64,000 nt of DNA, taken from positions 124,001 to 188,000 of the forward strand of contig JAKSYS010000024.1 of assembly GCA_022925895.1 (NCBI GenBank). Reading direction: 5' to 3'. A program made the translations under genes and the position numbers. The notes beneath the pieces were generated by a model. It worked only from the letters and a program-made list of their open reading frames with translations, searched no databases and was not told the DNA's origin. Numbering within the stretch: the stretch's first letter is position 1; every line of letters begins with the position of its first letter. Positions 52,817-63,282 of this stretch are shown in pieces. The stretch is from Fragilaria crotonensis. Its lineage: Eukaryota > Bacillariophyta > Fragilariophyceae > Fragilariales > Fragilariaceae.

Positions 52817-53347
52817 TTATATTTGACTTATTGCCCCTTCGTTTTCTTGGGAATGCTCAAGATTCACATCCTGGTACATTTTCTTGCTGCTACCAAGCGA
52901 GAGTGAATCGTTAAAGGAGAACAAACCTCGCTCAACCGCATCATCAAGTTTTCCTGCCATGAGACCTGCTAACTCCGACAACGATAATTCGTTCTCGTCT
53001 CGCACACGCTGAGACGTACAGTCGCAGCTCTCTTCGGAGTATTCAAGCAAAATCTCCATCTGTGTGGCTTCCATGAATTTTTGAGTCGCAGCGCAAGCCT
53101 GACTTGAAACTGCTCGAAGGGATTCTCGTCTTCGGTTTTGGTTGAAGCCAGTAGGTGGGGACGTGCAGAGTTGCGTTGCAGACTGCTTCGAGTGCTTCCT
53201 TCGTTTGGGATCACGTCGTCCGCTTCGTCGACGTGATTCGATTCTGCCTGCATCTTCGCCAGTTGTGTTGAGGGTCACATCGTTGCAAGGACTGTTGTTG
53301 AACTCGATTTCCTTTGGGATGGGGAATGATCGATAAGCAGCATTCAT
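52817..53347 (-). CDS. Tandem paralogue 2, unrecognised ~176-aa protein
   Basis: The single exon encodes 176 aa. It shares MNAAYRSFPIPKEIEFNN, NRRRESLRAVS, ATQKFME, MEILLEY and ENELSLSELAGLMAGKL with paralogues 1 and 3. It is closer to paralogue 3 (VERGLFSFNDSLSL versus VERGLFSFDDSPSL, and SSKKM versus SNKKM). The linker between the N-terminal and central blocks varies in length and sequence, while the blocks themselves are held, a pattern expected of selected protein sequence. Function is unknown. Confidence 0.75.
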   Translation of the reverse strand: MNAAYRSFPIPKEIEFNNSPCNDVTLNTTGEDAGRIESRRRSGRRDPKRRKHSKQSATQLCTSPPTGFNQNRRRESLRAVSSQACAATQKFMEATQMEILLEYSEESCDCTSQRVRDENELSLSELAGLMAGKLDDAVERGLFSFNDSLSLGSSKKMYQDVNLEHSQENEGAISQI

Positions 53348-54894
53348 GGTTGAGTGCGTTTATGTCGAATACATGAGGCGGAGCAGAAATTTTGCGTTAT
53401 CCAGATTATGTCCACTGTCCACTGTATGTCGAGAGTCATGACTTTTGACGAAGTCATCGCGAACACGTATCATATTCTCCATGACTTCTTCTCTGCAACA
53501 CGCCCCTCCAAACATTTTCTTGGCCACGTGTACTTGAAGCAAATCGGTTGTTTTTGTCTTAGCAATGCCTATTCGGATGCAAAAATGATTTATCTATCAT
53601 TTGTCATTTTGGGTTATCATAATAAATTTTTCGAAGTGACTCCGAAATGAATGCTCGGTCCGATGCATTTCAATGTGCGGGGTAACAGCATTGCATATGC
53701 AAGGACTCGGTGACACATGTCTCCCTGCGACGTGGTAGTCTTGCTGGCATTTTCAAAAAGACTCCAAAGGTGGGGTCATCCTGCGAGAGGTGGTTGCACG
53801 CAGACTGCTGTGATACGGCTCGGAATTTGTACTCGCCGCTACAAGTACCAGTCCTCTTCATGATGCACTCGACGCGATGTGGTTCAACAATGTCGTTTGA
53901 ACCATGAAAGGCCACTGAGAACGGACACAAGCCAACTGTTGATGGCACTTGGGATCACAAAACAATGACATTTGAATGACTCAATCAGATCGGTTAAGCA
54001 ACCTTGGGGCGGAAATCCTTTTTCGCGAGAAATCAGATCGGGAAGGAGCCACTTAGTCCAACGCAAGCGGCGGAATCCATTTGAAGAGAAAACCAGTACG
54101 CAATAATAGGCAGTTCAAGACAGCTCTATACGAGAAGGCTTCTGAGTTTACAGAGACGAGTTACTGATCTGGGAACAACGTGGTATTTCTTTTGAAGTTT
54201 TGATGTTGACACCATACGCAACGAGAGAGGGTGAGAGGTGTTTCGAGCACACCAGCTGATCTCGTTGGGTCAATGGGGTTGTCGTATTGCATCAATGTAT
54301 TCAAATGAGAGAATTTTTATCATCCGGCTCAACCGAATCTTTGGTTTATGAGTACCAACCGAAGGATGCACTCGGATGTTGTTCATGGAACGAATTGGTT
54401 GGACTCCAGCGACCAATCTGCGATACTCGTAGAAGTCCCAATTCGTGGCCTCCTAACACTGGACTATCGATGCAGTGCAGTCTGATAGGGTACCCAATAA
54501 GTTATGCTTTTGTTTTCGAAAAATGAGAGTCTACCCACTCGACCTTCGGACATCATTTTATTAGCGACTCGTGAACACCAGGTACATCGACTGGACCTGA
54601 TGCAAAATCATTAATCAGGAAAAAGTCGCGTTTCATACTCCCATCTCTAACACAGTTGTTAAATTGACATTCGGCCGAGCATCGAAAAACTCGGAGCTTA
54701 CTGGTTACCATCGAGTGGTTCTGTGCTTGGTGGAGTGCCGTGTCGACGTCAATGTCAAAGATTTGCTGTACTTCAGCGATTCCAAGGAATCATAAGAGGT
54801 AATGTTTACCATTTTCCAACATGCGCAATGCCTATAATTTAATAATCATAAAACGACATTGATTTTACTTGAATTATAGTCAGTACTTTCCTTG
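53348..54894. other. Intergenic region between paralogues 2 and 3
   Basis: No gene is supported. The part at about 53620-53790 is similar to 55640-55810 upstream of paralogue 3 (TTTCGAAGTGACTCCGAAA, CTGGCATT, GGGGTCATCCTGC), showing that the duplicated unit includes upstream DNA. Confidence 0.5.
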
Positions 54895-55398
54895 TCATAG
54901 TGGTATACTCTGATGATTCATATCCTTGTGCATTTTCTTGTTGCTACTAAGCGACGGTGAATCGTCAAACGAGAACAGACCTCGTTCAACCGCATCATCA
55001 AGTTTTTCTGCCAGGAGACCAGCTAACGCTGACAACGATAGCTCGTTCTCGTCTCGTACACGAGAGCGAGAGTCGCAGCTCTCGTCCGTTGAATATTCAA
55101 GCAATATTTCCATGCGAGTGGTTTCCAAGAATTTTTGAGCCGCCGTACAAGCCGTACTTGAAACTGATCGAAGTGATTCTCGTCTTCGGACTTGCTTCAA
55201 GCTCATAGGTGGTGGTGTACACAAATGTGCCGATGACTGCTTGTTTGTGGGATCGCGTCGTCGGCTTCGACGAGATGATCCTGTGGATCCGACTCTGCTT
55301 GTGTCGTCGCCCGTTGTATTGAGAGCAAAGACGTTGCCAAGACAATTGTTGAACTCGATTTCCTTTGGGATGGTACATGATCGATTGGCGGAATTCAT
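54895..55398 (-). CDS. Tandem paralogue 3, unrecognised 167-aa protein
   Basis: The product is 167 aa from the ATG at 55398, chosen because MNSANRSCTIPKEIEFNN then aligns with the starts of paralogues 1 and 2; the open frame continues 39 codons upstream. Conserved blocks are RRRESLRSVS, AQKFLE, MEILLEY, ENELSLSALAGLLAEKLDD and VERGLFSFDDS. The N-terminal linker is Ser/Arg-rich (SSRRSRRRD). No membrane segment or catalytic motif is visible. Function is unknown. Confidence 0.75.
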   Translation of the reverse strand: MNSANRSCTIPKEIEFNNCLGNVFALNTTGDDTSRVGSTGSSRRSRRRDPTNKQSSAHLCTPPPMSLKQVRRRESLRSVSSTACTAAQKFLETTRMEILLEYSTDESCDSRSRVRDENELSLSALAGLLAEKLDDAVERGLFSFDDSPSLSSNKKMHKDMNHQSIPL

Positions 55399-56992
55399 GG
55401 TTGCGAGTTGGTCGTTCGTGTATTGAGGAGTTCTTGATTTGTGTGCCTGTTTGTGCGTTCGTCGTTGTGTATTGTGGAGTTCGTGATTGTGTGCCTTGTG
55501 CGATGCCTTCACCAAGAATTCTAATCGACTTCAACCTTGAACTAGTTTTATCGTTGTGGTTCAACAAAACATGGTTTTTGTCTCGACGATGCTTCATCTG
55601 ATCCTATATCTTTTTTCTACGATTACCTTTTTATGTTTGTTAGTAATAACAAATATTTCGAAGTGACTCCGAAACGAATTCTCGGTCAGTTGCAGTTCGA
55701 TATCGGTTCAACAACTGGCTTCACGCATTTCAGCATCACGATTTGGCATCTAAGGAATGAGTCTTTCTGGCATTCTCAGAAAAGTCAACGCGGGGTCATC
55801 CTGCATATGGTCCTTAGGTACTTACTGTAGGTTTCAACCCACGTCCCATTCAATGAGTTGTTGAATGATGCAAATTTCAACTTGTGAATGAAGGATGATA
55901 GGATGATAGTCCGTGTTACGACTACCGGTAGGGTTCAATTACAGGATTCTCCGAGTACTACAGTACATTCTACATTGATATGCCATTCTTGCCAGTTTTG
56001 GCATCATTAGAAACCTTCTTGATGCGGTTGTAGTACGCAGCAACCTCTGTGAGCGGATATTTGTTTCCAAGTACGAAAGGCATTGCTGTCGAATGGGCGA
56101 AGACCTCTGCTTACCGCACCGCCCTTCTCTGAGTTATTGCCTCCTTTTTCCTCCTTTCTAGCTAGTTGCTGGAGTAGTGGTGGCACGGTCGTTTGCTTCT
56201 TTAGTTCTTCTGAATGTAATTGTTTAATAAAGTGAATTCACTACAATTACAAGTGTGTTGCTGTGCCAATAAAAAAACAAATCCATCACAACTGTATTTG
56301 TAGGAATGTTTTATCTCAGTAAAACTAATCTTGAATTAAACATGAGCGAACCCCTACATTGCAATCATCCCTTTGACTGTACTAGTAGTTGCTAACTCTA
56401 TTAATTCCCTTGCATTTTGTTTGTTCGCAAATGCGACCATTCTGAATCACATTCGTTGGCATATGTCTTACTTTGTTTAGTGCGTCCTACTATTGGTCGA
56501 TGTTGACATGTTGACCCCTCAGTATGTAGCTCTATTCGTTGGTTTGTTCATGCACTGATAGATGAGATAACGAGGATGTGACCAATGTCCAGCCGTCGTC
56601 CGTCTGACCTTCATTCTCGTACATATGAGATCCGATTAGGTTTCACCAATTTGACGTCAGCACCCACGTCACAGTAATAAACTACAGTGAGTCCTCCTGT
56701 AGAAGATTTTTGAAGACATCGGAAATTTGAATGGCTGACAAAACACGGAATCTTTGTTGTTGACTTCTGTCGGCGCTTTTCCTAACGCGCATGTCAACCC
56801 TTTGTCATGCCAGAAAGATAACTGCTACATATCTCCTTCTATCAGTGATTCATGTGTTTCCCTTGTTTTGAATCACTCGAACTTACATTACTTTGTATTC
56901 GATTACAACCTAGTAGGGTTGCAAATCTCCTTGAATACAAGTACACTTTTCTTCTTAATCAACACCAACAGAACTTTCTTTCTGTACGAATT
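55399..56992. other. Intergenic region
   Basis: No gene is supported. It contains the duplicated upstream segment of paralogue 3 (about 55640-55810) and otherwise AT-rich sequence up to the 73-bp array. Confidence 0.55.
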
Positions 56993-57661
56993 TCGATCTT
57001 CAAATAGTCTCGAATGGACAAGTAACAGTGTGTCAGTATGATGACGACTATTTTGTGTACGAATTTCGATCTTCAAATAGTCACGAATGAACAAGTAACA
57101 GTATGCCAGTAAGAAGACGACTATTTGGTGTACGAATTTCGATCTTCAAATAGTCACGAATGAACAAGTAACAGTATGTCAGTACGATGCGACTATTTGG
57201 TGTACAAATTTCGATCTTCAAATAGTCGCGAATGGACAAGTAACAGTATGCCAGTAAGAAGACGACTATTTGGTGTACGAATTTCGATCTTCAAATAGTC
57301 ACGAATGAACAAGTAACAGTATGTCAGTACGATGCGACTATTTGGTGTACAAATTTCGATCTTCAAATAGTCGCGAATGGACAAGTAACAGTATGACAGT
57401 AAGAAGACGACTATTTGGTGTACGAATTTCGATCTTCAAATAGTCACGAATGAACAAGTAACAGTATGACAGTACGATGACGACTATATGGTGTACGAAT
57501 TTCGATCTTCAAATAGTCACGAATGAACAAGTAACACTATGACAGTACGATGACGACTATTTGGTGTACGAATTTTGTTCTTCAAATAGTCACGAATGAA
57601 CAAGTAACACTATGACAGTAAGAAGACGACTATTTGGTGTACAAATTTTGACCTTCAAATA
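56993..57661 (+). repeat. Left 73-bp tandem array, about 10 units
   Basis: The unit reads GACTATTTG, 19 nt (GTGTACGAATTTCGATCTT), CAAATAGTC, then about 36 nt including GAACAAGTAACAGTATG. GACTATTTG and CAAATAGTC are perfect 9-bp inverted arms, so each unit can form a hairpin. The period is 72-73 bp, not a multiple of three, so the array is not coding. It has the same orientation as the right array at 61441-62885. Confidence 0.92.
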
Positions 57662-57696
57662 GGCTACTACATACAGCATGTACGACTACGATGAAC

Positions 57697-58962
57697 TCAT
57701 TTCTTGCATTCTTCATCCGAAGTACTGTAATTGCCGTCCCGAATTAATGTTTGCTTCCAAACACTTTGTCTATTGAAACACACGTTGCACCACCAAGTGT
57801 TTTCGAGCTTTCTCTTTTCATTGCAACACATGGAACATACATGCTTCTTACATTTCCGACACGAGTGCTTTGAAGGCTTATTGCATTCAATACAAGCATC
57901 ATCCTCGTCACCAGCTTTCTTACTTCCTGTCATCCGCTCTTTTGAAGGCTTATTGCATTCAATACAAGCATCATCCTTCTCACCAGCTTTCAAACTTCCT
58001 GTCATCCGCTGTTTTGAAGGTTGCTTGCATTCAATGCCAGCATCATTGTCGTCACCAGCTTTCCTCTTTCCCGTCACCGTACTTTGTTTCCCAAAGTACA
58101 CTGATTTCCTTAGACGATCCCGAACCTCTTTCCTTACTTTTTCTGTGTTGACACCTTTCCAAACGTTTTCCTCTTTATTGACAAAGATGTAACCTTTTTT
58201 CCGCATCTCCTCTAGCACTTCACCTGCAATATTGTCCTTAGCGCTTTCTGTTCGACTTTCAAACGTGGCATCTGCAGCTCTTCGGATTATCCGACGGAAA
58301 GCCATGTTTGGTGGATGTCCCTTTGGTTCATCGCGTTTACGTACTACAATACCATTTGGCGGTAGAGATGTACTTTCAAATGGACCTGGTCCGGCCTCCA
58401 ATTCATTTATTGACGGCGTCATGCCCTCCCCTTCTTTTTCGTTACACACACGTTTCATTCGCGATCTAATATACGCCATTCCACCATCGTATGTTTTTTC
58501 CTTCCACCCTTTTTTTTCTGTCATCTCGAGGAAACGAAATCCCTCCTTTTTTAGAGTTGTGTAAATGGTACGCTGCACCTCATATTTTTCTGCCTGATTA
58601 GCTGCTGACAAGTGCATTTTCTTGAAGTCCAATGTGCGATCAAGGTACGGAATGCATTTGCGGTGCCCCTTCCCACACAGTACATCCTTTTTCCCAGGTT
58701 TGGCGATTATCGAAACACTTTCATTTTCCTTTTCAAAATTATCGCGTATAAACTTCAACGCATTTTCGACAAATGGCAATGGAGACTTCTCGTGTGAAAG
58801 AGCAAGGATTTGCCAACACAGATTCTTCTTCTCATCTTCTGATGCAGCATATTCGAAGTCCTTCTTTAAACTTGAAATAAATGTAGCAATATGCTGTATA
58901 GACAATGGCACAAATTCACTTCCCTGCGAGAGCGCCGTGGTCGTATGTGCTCCATCAGGCAT
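57697..58962 (-). CDS. DUF6824-like protein with C-terminal cysteine repeats
   Basis: The product is 421 aa from the ATG at 58962. The frame is open further upstream without an ATG, so it may be the 3' part of a larger gene. Residues about 93-175 match the diatom DUF6824 type (DVLCGKGHRK, then Y-x-V-Q-R and GFRFLEMTEKKGW). A second, weaker copy follows at about 240-300 (GYIFVNKEENVWKG). The C-terminus has three units of K-A-G-x3-D-A-x-I-E-C-x2-PSK (the first and third as AGIECKQPSK and ACIECNKPSK), then C-x2-C, C-x2-C and WWCNVC, probably a zinc-binding cluster. DUF6824 function is unknown; DNA binding is a guess. The gene lies between two 73-bp arrays. Confidence 0.78.
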   Translation of the reverse strand: MPDGAHTTTALSQGSEFVPLSIQHIATFISSLKKDFEYAASEDEKKNLCWQILALSHEKSPLPFVENALKFIRDNFEKENESVSIIAKPGKKDVLCGKGHRKCIPYLDRTLDFKKMHLSAANQAEKYEVQRTIYTTLKKEGFRFLEMTEKKGWKEKTYDGGMAYIRSRMKRVCNEKEGEGMTPSINELEAGPGPFESTSLPPNGIVVRKRDEPKGHPPNMAFRRIIRRAADATFESRTESAKDNIAGEVLEEMRKKGYIFVNKEENVWKGVNTEKVRKEVRDRLRKSVYFGKQSTVTGKRKAGDDNDAGIECKQPSKQRMTGSLKAGEKDDACIECNKPSKERMTGSKKAGDEDDACIECNKPSKHSCRKCKKHVCSMCCNEKRKLENTWWCNVCFNRQSVWKQTLIRDGNYSTSDEECKK

Positions 58963-59078
58963 CTTTTCGGTGTCTTGAATCTTTTCTGGTGATGTATGAT
59001 CTTGTTCCTGTACTGCCTCTGCTTCACCCTTTCGTGCTGGCGACTTCGTCAACGATGGATCATCCTGCTTTCGCTGGC

Positions 59079-61352
59079 CTAGACCACCCGACTGCTCTTC
59101 ACCACTATCCGTCTTCCCTTTTTCTTTGTTTGTCGAGGCTTTCGCGAAGTCTTTCGCAACCGCTTCGCTACATCATCATTATTCATCTGGCACAAATCTG
59201 TTTCCCTGCCAAGCAACACTCTTTCTTTCGACAAAGGTTGCCACTGCAATATCTTGGCTAAATCAGGAAACGCATGTCGTGGTCCGGGCATCGTTAGTTT
59301 CCAACGAAAGCGACCGTTCTATCCCCTTGCTGGGACGAAGATATTTTTGTACTCATGAGCTTCTTCTCGAACCGACCCAAAGTTGCTGCTTGCTATTCTG
59401 TCAATCAGTTGAAACAAGCTCACGTACACGTCATGCAAATAGTGAGCAAATTTTCGTGTTGATGTGGGAATGTTCCTGCCCATGCCCTTGACATTGTCAT
59501 TCCTGTCAAAAGTGATGTCACCTTTCACATTCCCACTCGTGTCGAATGTGACGTCGTGCACCATGACACAAAAATCGCGGATGAAAATCAATGATTTTAA
59601 ACCACTTTGCGCCACATCCTTTGACGTTTCCTGAATTAGAATGTAATCTGGCGGTAAACTCAACGGTCGGAAGCGCCCCCTTCTCGATGTCACATGTCTC
59701 ATTGTTCTTGTCAGTGACGACACAACCAAAATTAACGCTTTGCCGTGTGAAACCGACGTAAAACGAATGCATGTTGAAAAACCATGGTGCAACAACCTTG
59801 TCTTTCCATGGTGAGCTTTCCCTTTTCTTTTCTTCTTTTGGTTTTCGTGCTTTTGCATTTGGATCATTCTCAGGACTGAGTATGAAGTGCACCAATTTGA
59901 GGAAGAACCGGCAAATTGGCGGTGGGTCAGAACGGCGACGTTTTCCAGTTGGATCAAACAAAAAATATCCACATTTTGTATCGTTATCATTGTTCCCAGT
60001 TTTTCCACAATTCACCGCTACGAAAACAGTCCATGAACAATCTTCATCCTCTTGTGCAGGAATGACAATAAACGGCTTCGTGAGGAGATCCTTGTGTTGT
60101 ATAATGAACTCCACCACCAGAATTGTTGCCTCCATAAACCTCTTTTGGTCAATCTCGTAATGAAAGATGTGGTTTACAAACTGTCTTCTCTCTGTATCGG
60201 TTTTTAGGTCGCGAACCGAAGATGCAACGTTCCGTCCTTCAATGAAGGATGTAAAAAAGGCTCTCCATTGTTGACACCTCAGTCATGATCTTACAAGGAA
60301 TGATGGTCAGGGTCGACCAAATTTCAGCTTTACAATACCGCTGCAGCCATCCCAGAGCAATGTCCACAAAGTCTGGAGAAAGAGCGTCACCTTTGCGCGT
60401 AAGGCAACGATCTATCCAAGTCAGACGAGCACTTGGACCTTGGAATAGGTATTTTTCCATTATCGAGTTCTTCGGATGGAAGGCCTTGTCATCCCAAAAT
60501 TCACCCGAGTAACAATCATAAGTTGGTGTACAAAATGTTGCCTCTTCGTATGTTAAGTTTCCCGGGAAGAAGGCATACACGGATGGACAATCAATGGTGT
60601 TGTCATTGGGATTGTTGAACAACCTTTTCAATACTATCTGGTTTCTGGATTCTTGTGGGAAGGCAAAATATTCACGTGTAAGGCAAATCGTCAACCACTT
60701 CAAATCGTTGCTGAATCCGAGATAGTCCTTGAGTGGACTATCATCAACCTCATTGACAAAACAGTCTCTCAAAACTTTAGGAAATGCTTCAGTCCCTTCA
60801 GCCATTTCGGCAAAGTTGCGTCTTGAATAATAACCCCATGCCACTTTGTTCGCGGTCGGATTTGCTTTCAAATAAACATTTACTTCATCAACACCCACCC
60901 TACACCTTACAACTTGATGCATAATCGAAAGCAAAAAAGTTGCCATTCCGTTGGCCTGATAGTCAACCTTTGTTGCCAAAAAGAACCAAAACAGCGTTCT
61001 CTCGTTGTACAAACGTTATAGCGCATATAGCAGTGGGTTTCTCCTTTTCCCATATACTAAGTGTCTCGCCCTTACCAAGGCAAGATGACAGTGACTTCCG
61101 ATCTGAATGGTCGTCGAATATAACATGATACAATTCATAAACAGTATCACTCGCATTGTATTCATCTTCTCTTCCAACAAAGTGAAGAATACGATATTCC
61201 TGTAGGAACGTTGGTAATTGATCACGTGGAATGCGGTGGTGCCATTTCATCATCTCAATCATCGTCTTCATTACTGGGGGTTCACATCCGTCAAATGGAT
61301 CATCGTCATGCGTACTGGTTGCCTTCGGCGCGCTCTTTGTCTTCGGGGGCAT
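59079..61352 (-). pseudogene. GNAT acetyltransferase plus Ulp1-like protease gene, broken
   Basis: Minus-strand frames join across defects. From the ATG at 61352, the first 120 codons lead into a GNAT domain: AICAITFV, then after a frame change near 60985 YQANGMATFLL (the acetyl-CoA loop Q-x-x-G-x-A) and AWGYYSRRNF. The frame shifts again at a T6 run near 60253. The next frame carries SWTVFVAVN and GYFLFDPTG, which resemble the core of Ulp1/C48 SUMO-type peptidases. The expected Q...DCG cysteine motif falls at the next frame change near 59610 (ILIQETSKD in one frame, GCGAKWF in the other). A TAG at 59319-59321 interrupts the end. Either this is a decayed gene or the assembly has homopolymer errors. 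Confidence 0.7.
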
Positions 61353-61440
61353 ACTGAGGGAGATGAGTTGTTTAAGACTTGACGACCTTCAACATATACA
61401 AATCAGGTGCAGATGCTCACAGTGTCGATTGCACTAATTG

Positions 61441-62885
61441 TGTACAGATTCTGATCTTCAAATAGTCTTCTTAGACGAAGTAACCCGTAATTTCGATCTT
61501 CAAATAGTCACGAATGGACAAGTAACAGTATGACGGTACGAAGACGACTATTTGGTGTACGAATTTCGATCTTCAAATAGTCGCGAATGGACAAGTAACA
61601 GTATGACGGTACGAAGACGACTATTTGGTGTACGAATTTTGATCTTCAAATAGTCACGAATGGACAAGTAACAGTATGTCAGTACGATGACGACTATTTG
61701 GTGTACGAATTTCGATCTTCAAATAGTCACGAATGGACAAGTAACAGTATGTCAGTACGATGACGACTATTTGGTGTACGAATTTCGATCTTCAAATAGT
61801 CGCGAATGGACAAGTAACAGTATGTCAGTACGAAGACGACTATTTGGTGTACGAATTTTGATCTTCAAATAGTCACGAATGGACAAGTAACAGTATGTCA
61901 GTACGATGACGACTATTTGGTGTACGAATTTCGATCTTCAAATAGTCGCGAATGGACAAGTAACAGTATGACGGTACGATGACGACTATTTGGTGTACGA
62001 ATTTTGATCTTCAAATAGTCACGAATGGACAAGTAACAGTATGACGGTACGAAGACGACTATTTGGTGTACGAATTTCGATCTTCAAATAGTCGCGAATG
62101 GACAAGTAACAGTATGATGGTACGAAGACGACTATTTGGTGTACGAATTTTGATCTTCAAATAGTCACGAATGGACAAGTAACAGTATGTCAGTACGATG
62201 ACGACTATTTGGTGTACGAATTTCGATCTTCAAATAGTCGCGAATGGACAAGTAACAGTATGACGGTACGATGACGACTATTTGGTGTACGAATTTTGAT
62301 CTTCAAATAGTCACGAATGGACAAGTAACAGTATGACGGTACGAAGACGACTATTTGGTGTACGAATTTCGATCTTCAAATAGTCTCAAATGGACAAGTA
62401 ACAGTATGTCAGTACGATGACGACTATTTGGTGTACGAATTTCGATCTTCAAATAGTCACGAATGGACAAGTAACAGTATGACGGTACGATGACGACTAT
62501 TTGGTGTACGAATTTTGATCTTCAAATAGTCACGAATGGACAAGTAACAGTATGACGGTACGAAGACGACTATTTGGTGTACGAATTTCGATCTTCAAAT
62601 AGTCTCAAATGGACAAGTAACAGTATGTCAGTACGATGACGACTATTTGGTGTACGAATTTCGATCTTCAAATAGTCACGAATGGACAAGTAACAGTATG
62701 TCAGTACGATGACGACTATTTGGTGTACGAATTTCGATCTTCAAATAGTCACGAATGAACAAGTAACACTATGACAGTACGATGACGACTATTTGGTGTA
62801 CGAATTTTGTTCTTCAAATAGTCACGAATGAACAAGTAACAGTATGACAGTACGATGACGACTATTTGGTGTACGAATTTTGTTC
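61441..62885 (+). repeat. Right 73-bp tandem array, about 19-20 units
   Basis: It has the same unit as the left array (GACTATTTG...CAAATAGTC hairpin arms, GGACAAGTAACAGTATG), with an exact 73-bp period. Variation is limited to a few positions, and units such as ACGGTACGAAG and GTCAGTACGATG alternate in blocks, suggesting higher-order duplication. It starts 88 bp upstream of the GNAT gene's ATG (on its 5' side). Confidence 0.93.
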
Positions 62886-63049
62886 TTTGACGAGTGTTCT
62901 GAGTGATGTCGCCCTTGAGCACTGACGTACTTCTGACACATGCGACGTGACAGAAAGTATAAACTCTGATCACATTTTTCCTCCTTCGATTCCTTGCCCA
63001 ACGCTGTTGCGAATGGTTATCAAACGGCAGAAGCAACTTGGAAACCATC
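62886..63049. other. Leader between array and terminal gene
   Basis: It is a short non-repeat stretch between the 73-bp array and the terminal plus-strand gene. It includes CACTGACGTACTTC and CGACGTGACAG. No gene of its own. Confidence 0.5.
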
Positions 63050-63282
63050 ATGAGGACGTCAAAACAGGTCACTGTTATCTGTGACTCGGGGCACAGTAAC
63101 AGCAGTTCCAACCTTGACGTCACAAAAAGCATGATGAGGAGTACGGTTGTGGAATGCAAATGTAGCAACGAGGAAACCATCATGAGGACGTCAAAACAGG
63201 TCACTGTTATCTGTGACTCGGGGCACAGTAACAGCAGTTCCAACCTTGACGTCACAAAAAGCATGATGAGGAGTACGGTTGT
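63041..63282 (+). repeat. Two identical 110-bp repeats with internal palindromes
   Basis: 63041-63150 and 63173-63282 are identical over 110 bp, with a 132-bp offset that keeps the reading frame. Each holds nested inverted repeats: GACGTCAA (63055) with TTGACGTC (63114), and CTGTTA-T-CTGTG (63072) with CACAG-TAACAG (63092). Confidence 0.88.

Noticed and set aside
56993-62885. 73-bp arrays as a CRISPR array
   Set aside because: The whole unit repeats without unique spacers, in a nuclear eukaryotic context with no cas genes.
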